From: Nonomuraea sp. PA05
Lineage (GTDB): Bacteria; Actinomycetota; Actinomycetes; Streptosporangiales; Streptosporangiaceae
DNA: 55,576 bases
Direction of reading: 5' to 3'
Assembly: GCF_008086045.1 (NCBI RefSeq)
Contig: NZ_VSEY01000064.1
Coordinates: 1-55,576 of the forward strand
This document shows, piece after piece, positions 42,355 through 50,473 of this stretch; position 1 is the first letter of the stretch, and each line of letters starts with the position of its first letter. A program made the position numbers and the translations under genes. Below the pieces are notes generated by a model. That model made no database searches. It saw nothing but the letters and a program-made list of their open reading frames with translations, and had not been told where the DNA came from.

Positions 42355-43518
42355 GTGTCTCACAAGCTGGTCACGAAGATCGCGATCGTCGGAGCCGGGC
42401 CGGCGGGCGGCGCCGCCGCGGCTGCCCTCGCGCAGCGCGGCATCAGCGACGTCCTCCTCCTGGACCGCGGCGAGCTGCCCCGCGACAAGACCTGCGGGAG
42501 CGCGCTGTCGCCCGCGACGCTCGGCGTCCTGCGCGGGCTCGGGCTGCGCGACGAGGTCGAGCGGCTGGGATATCCGGCCCGTTCCCTGCTCCTCACCACG
42601 CCCGCCGGCCGCTCGCTGCACCTGCACACCGACCAGGGCGCGATCATCCTGCTGCGGCGGCACTTCGACGAACTGCTCGTCCGCCGGGCCACCTCCCGTG
42701 GCGTCGGCTTCACCGGGTCGTTCCGCGCCACCGAGTTGATCCGCCACGGCCCCCGCGTGCGCGGCGTGCGCGGCGTGCACCAGGGGCGGCCGGTGGAGGT
42801 CGCGGCGGACGTGGTGCTCTGCGCGGACGGCGGCCACTCCGTCTTCTCGGCCGACCCGCGGCCCAAGCCGACGATCGTCACCGTGATGGGCTGGTGGGAG
42901 GAGTTCCCCTTCGAGCCGCACACCCTGGAGATGATCTTCGATCGGCGGCTCTCGCCCCTCTACGGCTGGATGTTCCCCGAGACCGCCGACCGGGTGAACA
43001 TCGGCATCTGCATCGATCGCGAACGGCTGCGCCGCTGCGGCGGCAACGTCCGCGACGTGTTCGCCGGGTTCCTGCACGCCCGCTTCCGCGAACGGCTCAG
43101 GAACGCCAGGCAGGTGGGCGGGTTGCGGGGGCATCCCATCGCGTACACGCCGATCGTGCGCAACCTCACCGCGCCGGGCGCGCTCTACGTCGGCGAGGCC
43201 GCCCGGCTGACCAACAGCGCGACGGGTGAGGGCATCTTCCAGGCCGTGCAGAGCGGGATCTACGCGGGTCACGCCGCCGCCGACGTCGTGCAGGGGGTGC
43301 GCGGGGAGGAGGAGGCGTGGCGGCGTTACCGCGCCGCCTGCCGCAAGCGGTTCACGTCCGGGCTCGTGGGCGGGCTCGCGGTGCGGGCGGCGGTGCGCGG
43401 CGGGCTCCTGGACGCGGCCGCCATGATCTTCGGTGACCCCAGGCTGCGCAGGCTCGCCACCCGGGTGGTCGGCTCCGGGCTCACCGGCACCCACCTCCCG
43501 CCGTCGGAGAGCACATGA
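42355..43518 (+). CDS. Geranylgeranyl-reductase-family flavoprotein
   Basis: A 387-residue FAD-dependent oxidoreductase. IAIVGAGPAGGAAAAALAQR is the FAD fold; ELPRDKTCGSALSP is the P-x-x-K-x-C-G motif characteristic of geranylgeranyl reductases; VGEAARLTNSATGEGIFQAV is the second FAD motif with the T-G-E-G-I signature. Family members saturate isolated double bonds of isoprenoid chains. Coupled (ATGA) to the squalene monooxygenase gene, it could reduce a sterol side-chain (delta-24) or a polyprenyl substrate; no experiment supports this here. The GTG start has AGGGG 6 nt upstream. Confidence 0.75.
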   Translation: MSHKLVTKIAIVGAGPAGGAAAAALAQRGISDVLLLDRGELPRDKTCGSALSPATLGVLRGLGLRDEVERLGYPARSLLLTTPAGRSLHLHTDQGAIILLRRHFDELLVRRATSRGVGFTGSFRATELIRHGPRVRGVRGVHQGRPVEVAADVVLCADGGHSVFSADPRPKPTIVTVMGWWEEFPFEPHTLEMIFDRRLSPLYGWMFPETADRVNIGICIDRERLRRCGGNVRDVFAGFLHARFRERLRNARQVGGLRGHPIAYTPIVRNLTAPGALYVGEAARLTNSATGEGIFQAVQSGIYAGHAAADVVQGVRGEEEAWRRYRAACRKRFTSGLVGGLAVRAAVRGGLLDAAAMIFGDPRLRRLATRVVGSGLTGTHLPPSEST

Positions 43519-44873
43519 CGGCAGCCGCGGGGGCGGACGTCGTGGTCGTCGGGGCGGGCCCGTCCGGGTGCGCCGCCGCGCTGGCGCTCGCCGGGCGAGG
43601 GGCGCGGGTGCTCCTCCTGGAAGCGGAGGCCCGCCCGGTACGGCGTTTCGCGGGCGAATGGCTGCACCCGCCAGGCGTGGCCGCCCTGCGCAGGCTGGGC
43701 GTCGAACTCCCCGCCTCCCGCTTCGTCGCCGGCGCGGGCTTCGTGGTGTTCCCCGACGACGGCGGCCCCGCCATCACCCTGCCGTACGCGCGGGGCCGCA
43801 CCGGGCTCAGCTTCCCCCACTCCGCGCTCGTGCGGAGCATGCGCTCGGCCGTCGCCGCACACCCGCGGATCGTCCTCAGCACCGGCAGCCGCGTCACCGG
43901 CATCAGCGGCGGCCACGTCACCTACACCGCCGGCCTCGACGGCACGGACAGGCACGTCACGGCGAGCCGGATCATCGGCGCGGACGGCCGCACCTCCCTC
44001 CTGCGCCCGGCCGCGCCGGCCGCCGCGGACGCCCCGGGCGCGAAGCGGCTGTCCCGCCTGGCCGGAGTCCTGCTGCGGGACGTCTGGCTGCCCGCCGAGG
44101 GCTACGGCCACGTCTTCCTCGGCGGCCCCGGCCCCATCCTCGCCTACCGGCTGAACGCCTCCACCGTGCGGCTGTGCGTCGACGTCCCCCTCACCGTCCG
44201 TCCCGCCGACCTGACCCGCTACCTCGCCCAGCGGTACGAGCAGGTGCTGCGCGCGCCCCTCCACGCGGCCATGGTCGCGGCGCTGTGCCGGGGCGAGACG
44301 CAGTGGTCGGTCAACCGCTTCCAGCCCCGGCGGCTCTACGGGCGGGAGCCGCACGCCCTGGTGGGCGACGCGGTCGGGCACTTCCACCCCCTGACGGCGG
44401 CGGGGCTCACCCTGGCCGTCCTGGACGGCGAGCGCGTGGCGGCGTCCGGCACGATCGCGGACTACGCGCGGGAGCGGGCGGCCCGCAGCCGGGTGCCGGA
44501 GATGCTGGCCGACGCGCTCTACACGGTGTTCACCTCCGACGCCCCGGCCGAGGTGGCGCTGCGCCGGGCCGTCTACGCGCTGTGGCGCCGCGACCGCGCA
44601 GAACGGGAGCGCACCATGCGGCTGCTGTCCACGGACGAGACCCGCCCCGGCCCGTTCGCCGCCGCCTTCCTGCGCGTCGCCCGCGTGGCGGCGGGCCGGC
44701 TCGCCCGGGACGTGCTCACCGGCCGGCGGCCGCGCCACCCGCTGGGGGTGCTCCGTGGCCTCCTCGCCTGGCTCCGCCGGCTGGCCGGGCTCGCGTTCAG
44801 GCGGCAGGCAGCCGCGTGTCCGCCTCCATCCGGGGCTGCACGGGGCCGGCGAACCTCCGCAGGACCGGGATGA
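43515..44873 (+). CDS. Squalene monooxygenase (squalene epoxidase)
   Basis: A 452-residue flavoprotein monooxygenase. VVVVGAGPSGCAAALALAGR is the FAD fold. FAGEWLHPPGVAALRRLGV parallels the GE-L-QPGG segment conserved in squalene epoxidases; RIIGADGRTSLLR is the DG motif; VGDAVGHFHPLTAAGLTLAV matches the H-P-L-T-G-G-G-M-T-V motif unique to this family. It would make 2,3-oxidosqualene for the cyclase at 37266. The hydrophobic/basic C-terminal region (LRGLLAWLRRLAGLAFRRQ) may anchor it to the membrane. Its last 77 bp overlap the convergent EBP-like gene, so the extreme C-terminus may be longer than needed. Confidence 0.8.
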   Translation: MTAAAGADVVVVGAGPSGCAAALALAGRGARVLLLEAEARPVRRFAGEWLHPPGVAALRRLGVELPASRFVAGAGFVVFPDDGGPAITLPYARGRTGLSFPHSALVRSMRSAVAAHPRIVLSTGSRVTGISGGHVTYTAGLDGTDRHVTASRIIGADGRTSLLRPAAPAAADAPGAKRLSRLAGVLLRDVWLPAEGYGHVFLGGPGPILAYRLNASTVRLCVDVPLTVRPADLTRYLAQRYEQVLRAPLHAAMVAALCRGETQWSVNRFQPRRLYGREPHALVGDAVGHFHPLTAAGLTLAVLDGERVAASGTIADYARERAARSRVPEMLADALYTVFTSDAPAEVALRRAVYALWRRDRAERERTMRLLSTDETRPGPFAAAFLRVARVAAGRLARDVLTGRRPRHPLGVLRGLLAWLRRLAGLAFRRQAAACPPPSGAARGRRTSAGPG

Positions 44874-45345
44874 CCGCCTGATGCAGCAGGAACAGATCGC
44901 CGAGCAGCCACGGCAGGTTCGGGGCGACGAAGATGACGAAGTTCCAGAAGCTCTTGTCCGCCATCCCCGCGTAGCCGGACACGTGCGCCGTCCAGAAGTA
45001 GAGGAGCACGAGGGCGGCGGAGTAGGCGGAGAGCCCGAGCTGGAGCGGGTACCGGTAGAAGCGCCGCCGGACGATGGCCCAGACGAGCAGCCCGTTGAAG
45101 ACCTGGGTGACGAAGACGTTGAAGGTCTCCAGCGCGAGGGGCAGGGCGGTGAAGCCGCTGCCGTAGTAGGCCTCGTCGCCCCTGCCGTACAGCTTGTACG
45201 CCAGCGCGAACAGATCGGCCCGCTGCCTGATGTCGTGGTGGTGGAGGATGAAGTAGAGCTCGATGGTCCAGGCCATGAGCATGAAGAAGCTCAGGATCGC
45301 GATCGAGACCCGATCCTGCCAGGACAACCGCCGCAGCTCACTCAT
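44797..45345 (-). CDS. EXPERA/emopamil-binding-like membrane protein, candidate sterol isomerase
   Basis: A 182-residue protein with four to five membrane helices. By hand alignment to EBP (sterol delta8-delta7 isomerase): LFALAYKLYGRGDEAYY fits the W-K-E-Y-x-K-G-D-S-R-Y loop, ALPLALETFNVF has the Glu of the second catalytic cluster, RRRFYRYPLQLGLSAYSA fits the R-x-P-L-Q-L-V-S motif, and APNLPW keeps the essential Asn and Trp. WTIELYF keeps the first Glu, but the His four residues before it is Ala here. A delta8-delta7 isomerase would complete the sterol nucleus pathway; the missing His leaves doubt. AAGGATC precedes the ATG at 45345, just inside operator site 3. Confidence 0.6.
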   Translation of the reverse strand: MSELRRLSWQDRVSIAILSFFMLMAWTIELYFILHHHDIRQRADLFALAYKLYGRGDEAYYGSGFTALPLALETFNVFVTQVFNGLLVWAIVRRRFYRYPLQLGLSAYSAALVLLYFWTAHVSGYAGMADKSFWNFVIFVAPNLPWLLGDLFLLHQAVIPVLRRFAGPVQPRMEADTRLPAA

Positions 45346-45356
45346 GATCGATCCTT

Positions 45357-45392
45357 ATCACTCATTGTAGTTAAAGAACTACTATAAGTAAT
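45357..45392. promoter_or_regulatory. 36-bp dyad operator, site 3 (EBP-like / EACC1)
   Basis: The left half ATCACTCATTGTAGTTAA matches site 1 at 15 of 18 positions; the right half AGAACTACTATAAGTAAT at 12 of 18. It is itself palindromic around GTAGTT/AACTAC. It lies 12 bp upstream of the EBP-like ATG and about 100 bp before the EACC1 gene, so it could control either or both directions. Confidence 0.7.
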
Positions 45393-45492
45393 CTAAAGGA
45401 TGGAGGGCTTACGCACCAGACCTGGCGATGGAACGATGCGGGAAACGTCGGGGGGCGGGGTTCGCGTTCAAGAAGCCAGGGGTGGGCAGCCG

Positions 45493-45894
45493 ATGGTGAA
45501 CGACGGCGACGGCGTGCTGAGCATGCGGCTCGAACTGCACGCCGATCAGGAGCTCGATCCCGAGCACGCCGACCGGCTGGTCCGGCGGCTACGCGTCGAG
45601 CTGGACGAGCTCGACGTCGAGCGCGCCACCCTCGCGATCGACGGCACGCCGCCGCCCGCCGGGGCCAAGGGCGCCGACCCCGTCACCGTCGGCGCCATCA
45701 TCGTGGCGCTCAGCGCGTCGGGCGGCGTCCTCACCACGGTGATCGGCACGCTGAGCGACTGGCTCGACCGGCAGTCGAGACGGCACCGCATCTCGATCAC
45801 CATCGACGGCGACACCATCGAGCTGGACCGGGCCACCGCCGAACAGCAACGCGCCCTTCTCGACGCCTACATCCGCCGCCACACGGACGGCTGA
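45493..45894 (+). CDS. EACC1 (effector-associated constant component 1)
   Basis: A roughly 133-residue protein: beta-rich N-terminal half (LSMRLELHADQ onward), one hydrophobic helix (TVGAIIVALSASGGVLTTVI) and a C-terminal beta segment (RISITIDGDTIELDRATAEQ). This layout matches EACC1, a component encoded next to effector proteins such as caspases in actinobacterial conflict systems. The ATG at 45493 follows AGGGGTGGG; in-frame starts at 45400 and 45436 would add up to 31 residues without homology. The caspase gene starts 3 bp after the stop, so the two are one unit. Confidence 0.78.
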   Translation: MVNDGDGVLSMRLELHADQELDPEHADRLVRRLRVELDELDVERATLAIDGTPPPAGAKGADPVTVGAIIVALSASGGVLTTVIGTLSDWLDRQSRRHRISITIDGDTIELDRATAEQQRALLDAYIRRHTDG

Positions 45895-45897
45895 GCG

Positions 45898-48129
45898 ATG
45901 AGCCGCCGGCTGGCGCTGCTGGTCGCCACCTACGAGTACGCGGACGCCGGGCTGCGCGGCCTGACCGCCCCGGCGCACGACGCCGAGGCGTTCGCCGCCG
46001 TCCTGCGCGACCCGGAGATCGCCGGGTTCGAGGTGACCACGCTCATCAACGAGCCGCACCACCGGGTGGGCGAGGCGATCGGCGACTTCTACCGCGACCG
46101 CCGCCGCGACGACCTGACCCTGCTCTACTTCACCGGCCACGGCCTCAAGGACGACCACGGCCGGCTGTACCTGGCGATGTCCAACACGCGGCGCGACAGC
46201 CTGCTGTTCACCGCGCTGTCGGCCGAGCACATCGACCAGGCGATGGAGGGCTGCGCGTCCCGGCAGAAGGTGCTGGTGCTCGACTGCTGCTACAGCGGCG
46301 CCTACCCGACCGGATCGATCGCCAAGGCCGACACCGCCGTGCACACCCTCGAACGCTTCCAGGGGCGCGGCCGGACCGTGCTGACCGCGTCCGACGCCAC
46401 GCAGTACTCCTTCGAGGGCGACCGGCAGGAGGGGCGGGCGCCGCAGTCGGTGTTCACCCGGTACCTGGTGGAAGGGCTGCGGGACGGCAGCGCCGACCTC
46501 GACGGGGACGGTGACATCACGCTGGACGAGCTGTACGGGTACGTCCATGAGCGGGTCGTGGAGGAGATGCCGCAGCAGCGGCCCAAGAAGCAGTCCGACG
46601 TCGAGGGGCGCACGGTCATCGCGCGGAACGTGAACTGGACGTTGCCCGCGTACCTGCGTAACGCGATGGGGAGCCCTATCGCCACCGATCGGCGTGCCGC
46701 GCTGGACGGGCTCGCGCACCTGCATCGGGTGGGGAACGGGTGGGTGCGGGGGCAGGTGCTGGAGGAGATCCGGCGGCTGGTGGACGATGACAGCAAGGTC
46801 GTGTCGGGGGCGGCGGAGGCGTGGTTACGGTCCGTCCACCCACCCCCGCCCCCAGCCCCGCCACCCCCACCCCCAGCCCCACCGCCCGCGGCCGAACCGG
46901 ATCCGGCGGTCGTGGCCACGCCTCCGCAAGCGCCGGAAGCCGCCGCGCCGCCCGCGGCCGGCGCCCAGGCTACGGAGACGAGGCCCACGCGCCCGGCGGC
47001 GCCCCCCGAGCCCACCGCGACGCCCCCTGCCGCACCGGAGGGCGAGTCACGCTTCTGGCCCCCCACCCGCAACCCCAAGGCCTTCGCCGCCATCGCCACC
47101 GCACTGGCCCTGCTGGCCGCCACCGTGATCACGTACCTGATCACCACATCCTCCGGCGGCGACCACGCCTCCGAAGCCAGCGGCGGCCCCCTCCAGCCCA
47201 CCACCCTCATCACCGGCCTGACCGGCCCCATCGACGCGATGACCTTCACCCAGGGCGGCAAGACCCTGATCACGGTCGGCCACGACAAGAAGGTCCGCCG
47301 CTGGGACGCCACCACCGGCAAGAACGCAGGCACCTTCACCCTCAAGGGCCCGACCAACGCCTACGCGTTCAGCCCCGACGGCGGGATGCTGGCCACGGCG
47401 GGAGTGGCCGACCAGAACAGGTGCACGGTACGCCTGTGGGACACCGACGAGAGCCGCCCCCCGGTCACGCTCACCGTCACCGACGTCCAGGGAAGCTGCC
47501 GGACGGCGCTGAACCCAGGCGGCGAGACGCTCGCCGTCGCCGGCGGCCTGGCGGGCGTCGACGATTACACCAACCGCGTGCACCTGGTGGACGTGGACGC
47601 CCGCGAGGTCACCGATTCGATGAAGGGCCACACCAACGGGGTGGGCGTCCTCACGTTCAGCCCCGACGGCACCCTCCTGGCCAGCAGCGGCTACGCCACC
47701 GACACCACGCGGCTGTGGGACGTGGCCGAGGGCCGCGGCACGCGCGCCCTCGCCGAGCAGACCGGCGGCATCGTCCGCGGCTCGGCCTTCAGCCCTGACG
47801 GCGCGCGCCTGGCCACCATCCGGGGCGACGATCCCGGCAACCGGGTGCAGGTGTGGGACGTGGCCACCGGTAAGGAGCTCGGCACGCTCACCAAACCCGG
47901 GGAGACGTACACGGCGCTGGGGTTCGCCCCGGACGGCCGGGTGCTCGCCGCCGGCGTCAGCCCGGGTACGGGCGACGGCGGCGTCCTGGTCCGCGAGGTG
48001 CTCAGCGGGCAGGTGGAGACCGTCCTCACCGGACACACCGGCCCGCTGCTCCTCGCGTTCAGCCAGGACGGCGGGATCCTCGCCGCGGCCGGCTCCGACG
48101 GCACGATCCGCCTCTGGCCCGTCACCTGA
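45898..48129 (+). CDS. Caspase-like (peptidase C14) protein with transmembrane helix and WD40 propeller
   Basis: A 743-residue protein. Residues 1-250 form a caspase domain with the catalytic His in LLYFTGHGLKDDHGRLYL and Cys in KVLVLDCCYSGAYP. A Pro-rich linker (PPPPAPPPPPP) follows, then a transmembrane helix near 400 (AFAAIATALALLAATVITYL), then a WD40-like propeller to the end (repeats such as LTFSPDGTLLASSGYATDT, TRLWDVAEGRGTRAL). The effector would be cytosolic and the propeller exterior if the N-terminus is inside. With EACC1 this fits a sense-and-kill system of the type proposed in actinobacterial conflict networks. No dedicated sensor kinase or NTPase is adjacent. Confidence 0.85.
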   Translation: MSRRLALLVATYEYADAGLRGLTAPAHDAEAFAAVLRDPEIAGFEVTTLINEPHHRVGEAIGDFYRDRRRDDLTLLYFTGHGLKDDHGRLYLAMSNTRRDSLLFTALSAEHIDQAMEGCASRQKVLVLDCCYSGAYPTGSIAKADTAVHTLERFQGRGRTVLTASDATQYSFEGDRQEGRAPQSVFTRYLVEGLRDGSADLDGDGDITLDELYGYVHERVVEEMPQQRPKKQSDVEGRTVIARNVNWTLPAYLRNAMGSPIATDRRAALDGLAHLHRVGNGWVRGQVLEEIRRLVDDDSKVVSGAAEAWLRSVHPPPPPAPPPPPPAPPPAAEPDPAVVATPPQAPEAAAPPAAGAQATETRPTRPAAPPEPTATPPAAPEGESRFWPPTRNPKAFAAIATALALLAATVITYLITTSSGGDHASEASGGPLQPTTLITGLTGPIDAMTFTQGGKTLITVGHDKKVRRWDATTGKNAGTFTLKGPTNAYAFSPDGGMLATAGVADQNRCTVRLWDTDESRPPVTLTVTDVQGSCRTALNPGGETLAVAGGLAGVDDYTNRVHLVDVDAREVTDSMKGHTNGVGVLTFSPDGTLLASSGYATDTTRLWDVAEGRGTRALAEQTGGIVRGSAFSPDGARLATIRGDDPGNRVQVWDVATGKELGTLTKPGETYTALGFAPDGRVLAAGVSPGTGDGGVLVREVLSGQVETVLTGHTGPLLLAFSQDGGILAAAGSDGTIRLWPVT

Positions 48130-48207
48130 GTGCGCGGGACACCTAGCCAGCCGTCCACCCCTCCCGCAGACTGGCAGCGAACGCCCGCCGACCGGAGAGG
48201 GACCAAG

Positions 48208-48993
48208 ATGCCGGACCTGAACGACGCACACCCGCGAACGTGGGCCACCGGCGACTACCGATCCATCGGCGCCCGCTTCCTCCTGGCCGCCGAGCTGCTG
48301 TGCGAGACGGCGCAGTTACGGGCAGGCGAGGCCCATCTGGACGTCGCGACCGGCACCGGGAACGTGGCCCTGGCCGGCGCCCGCCGTTCGGCCCGCGTCA
48401 CCGCCGTCGACCTGGAGCCCGAGCTGCTGGCGCACGCCGCGCGGCGGGCCGAGGCGGAGGGACTGACGGTGGACTTCCGGCAGGGTGACGCGCAGGCGCT
48501 GCCGGTGCCGGATCACGCCTACGACCTGGTGACCTCGACGTTCGGGGTGATGTTCGCGCGCGACCAGGAGCGGGCGGCGGCCGAGCTGGTACGGGTGACG
48601 CGGCCGGGCGGCCGGATCGCGCTGGCGTGCTGGACGCCGTCCGGTTACATGGGCCGGATGCTGGCGTTGAACACCGCGCACGTCCCGCCCGCGTCCGGCG
48701 CCCAGCCGGAGAGCCGCTGGGGCACGATGCGTGGGCTGCGCGAGCTGTTCGGGTCAGGTGTGGCGATCGAGGCGGCGACGCGGGACCTGTGGTGGCGCTT
48801 CCCCAGCCCCGACGAGCACGTGCGGGCCTGGTGCGCGACCTACGGCCCCACGGTGGTGACGCTCGGCTCCCTGGACGAGGCGGGCAGGCGCGCTCTCGTC
48901 GCCGACCTGACCGCCCTGGTCCACGAGCTGAACGCCGACGGCGACACCCTGCTCATGCCCCTCGAGTACCTGGAGATCGTCATCCGGCCCTGA
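48208..48993 (+). CDS. Class I SAM-dependent methyltransferase
   Basis: A 261-residue methyltransferase of the Methyltransf_11/UbiE-like group. Motif I is HLDVATGTGNVALAGARR, the acidic ribose-binding motif is VTAVDLEPELL, and DLVTSTFGVMFARDQERAAA plus LVRVTRPGGRIALACW are motifs II and III. Substrate unknown; there is no sign it is a sterol C-24 methyltransferase. The ribosome site GGAGAGGG fixes the ATG at 48208. It lies outside the operator-controlled block and its 3' end overlaps the symporter gene by 14 bp. Confidence 0.82.
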   Translation: MPDLNDAHPRTWATGDYRSIGARFLLAAELLCETAQLRAGEAHLDVATGTGNVALAGARRSARVTAVDLEPELLAHAARRAEAEGLTVDFRQGDAQALPVPDHAYDLVTSTFGVMFARDQERAAAELVRVTRPGGRIALACWTPSGYMGRMLALNTAHVPPASGAQPESRWGTMRGLRELFGSGVAIEAATRDLWWRFPSPDEHVRAWCATYGPTVVTLGSLDEAGRRALVADLTALVHELNADGDTLLMPLEYLEIVIRP

Positions 48994-50434
48994 CCGCGCC
49001 CTCCTCGGCGGGCATGCGCAGCTCCCTGCCCGGCGCGGCGGCCGGCGCGGTGACGAGCGCCACGACCACGTAGACGACGAGGGACGCGCCCAGCGCGATG
49101 AACGTGGGCCAGCCGTCGAAGCTCGCGCCGGCCAGCGTGTTCGGGAGGTAGAGGAGGGTGTTGGGCGCGCCGTACATGGTGGGGGTGATCGCGAACAGCA
49201 CGAGCCGCACGACCAGGCCGACCGTCAGGGCGGCCATGGCGGCGGGGGAGGAGCCGCGCCGCCAGTAGAAGCCGAGCACGAACGGCACGGCGAGGCAGGC
49301 CAGCATGAGGTCGAAGGCCAGCGTGAGCAGCACGCCCGTCTGCGGCACCCGCAGCGCGAGCAGCACCGCGCCGCCGACCACGGGCAGCATCGCCCAGCGG
49401 GTGGCGCGCAGCAGCGGGTCGGCTCGTCCGGGCTGGTGGACGCGGCGGGTGGAGCCCACGTTGCGGACGGCGACGGCGGCGGTGCCGAGGATGGCGCCGT
49501 CGGCCGTGGACAGCGACGCGCTGACGATGCCCGCCAGCACGAGCACGCTCAGCGCGGCGGGCGCGGACTCGTCCAACAAGGCCAGCAGGCCCTGGCCGGT
49601 GGAGACGGCGACCAGCGCGAACGGCACGCCGATCACGGTGGTGCCGGCGGCGGCGATGAAGCAGGCGCGGCGGGCGACGCCGGGGGAGCGGGCGGCGAAG
49701 ATGCGCTGCATGAAGTCGATGGCGACGATGTCGCCGATGCCGAGCGCGACGAGCGTGGCCCAGTTGACGACCGCGCCCTGCGCGGGGTCGGACAGTTGCC
49801 CCAGGTCGAGCGGCCCCATGCCGGGCGGGGCGCTCAGCCCGAAGGTGGCGGCCACCCAGAACAGCAGGCCGAACGCGGCGATGCCGGTGATGAGCATCTG
49901 CACGATCGAGGTGTAGGCGTCGCTGAGCAGCCCTCCGGCGAGGGTGTAGATCAGCACGACGGCGACGATGATGAGGATCCCGCCGGTGTACGAGGTGCCC
50001 AGGAAGCGTTCGAACAGGAAGCCGCCCGCCACCAGGTTGCCCGCGACCAGGATCATGAACGCGGTGATCATCAGCAGCGCGGCGGCGAACTCGACGGCCC
50101 GGCCGAACCGGAGCCTGAAGTAGTCGGGCAGGGTGGTCAGCCCCATGCGGTTCATCGGCCGGGCGAAGAACAGGCCGGTGAGCAGCAGGCACAGGGCCAG
50201 GCCGAGGGGCAGCCCCGCGCCCGCCCAGAAGCCGAGTCCGGCGGCCAGGTCGGTGGCGCCGAGGGTGGCGTTGGTGTCGACGGCCTGGCCCATGAGGGTG
50301 GCGGCGACCACAGGCAAAGCCAGGGTACGGCCGGCGACCAGGAAGTTCCTGCTGTCTCCCGCTACGCGGCGAGCCACCAGCAGCCCGACGACGACCATGG
50401 AGACGATGGCGAGCGTGACACCCAGAATGATCAT
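48980..50434 (-). CDS. Sodium:solute symporter (SSF family)
   Basis: A 484-residue transporter with about 13 membrane helices. The N-terminal VAGRTLALPVVAATLMGQAV, with FLVAGR before it, and the LADFYRLRFG-like TLPDYFRLRFGRAVEFAAAL are SSF hallmarks; GGLLSDAYTSIVQMLI and IVSASLSTADGAILG are the conserved helix 5 and helix 8 sodium-site regions. The solute is unknown. Divergent from the ureohydrolase gene with about 40 bp between starts, which suggests it imports that enzyme's guanidino substrate (inference). Confidence 0.85.
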   Translation of the reverse strand: MIILGVTLAIVSMVVVGLLVARRVAGDSRNFLVAGRTLALPVVAATLMGQAVDTNATLGATDLAAGLGFWAGAGLPLGLALCLLLTGLFFARPMNRMGLTTLPDYFRLRFGRAVEFAAALLMITAFMILVAGNLVAGGFLFERFLGTSYTGGILIIVAVVLIYTLAGGLLSDAYTSIVQMLITGIAAFGLLFWVAATFGLSAPPGMGPLDLGQLSDPAQGAVVNWATLVALGIGDIVAIDFMQRIFAARSPGVARRACFIAAAGTTVIGVPFALVAVSTGQGLLALLDESAPAALSVLVLAGIVSASLSTADGAILGTAAVAVRNVGSTRRVHQPGRADPLLRATRWAMLPVVGGAVLLALRVPQTGVLLTLAFDLMLACLAVPFVLGFYWRRGSSPAAMAALTVGLVVRLVLFAITPTMYGAPNTLLYLPNTLAGASFDGWPTFIALGASLVVYVVVALVTAPAAAPGRELRMPAEEGAVRAG

Positions 50435-50473
50435 TGCTGGACAGCCGATCGTTGCGAGCGAACACTCCGAATC

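Noticed and set aside
26135..45345. Carotenoid or hopanoid cluster
   Set aside because: The HpnCDE genes alone would fit hopanoids, but the cyclase has DCTAE and not DxDD, and CYP51, squalene monooxygenase and an ERG24-like reductase are present. No phytoene synthase, lycopene cyclase or HpnG/H-type hopanoid genes are seen.
48208..48993. Sterol C-24 methyltransferase as part of the sterol pathway
   Set aside because: Only generic class I methyltransferase motifs are visible, it lies beyond the caspase genes, and it has no cluster operator.
48840..50465. 541-codon minus-strand frame over the symporter
   Set aside because: It is the out-of-phase reading of the symporter gene, dominated by Arg, His and Pro.
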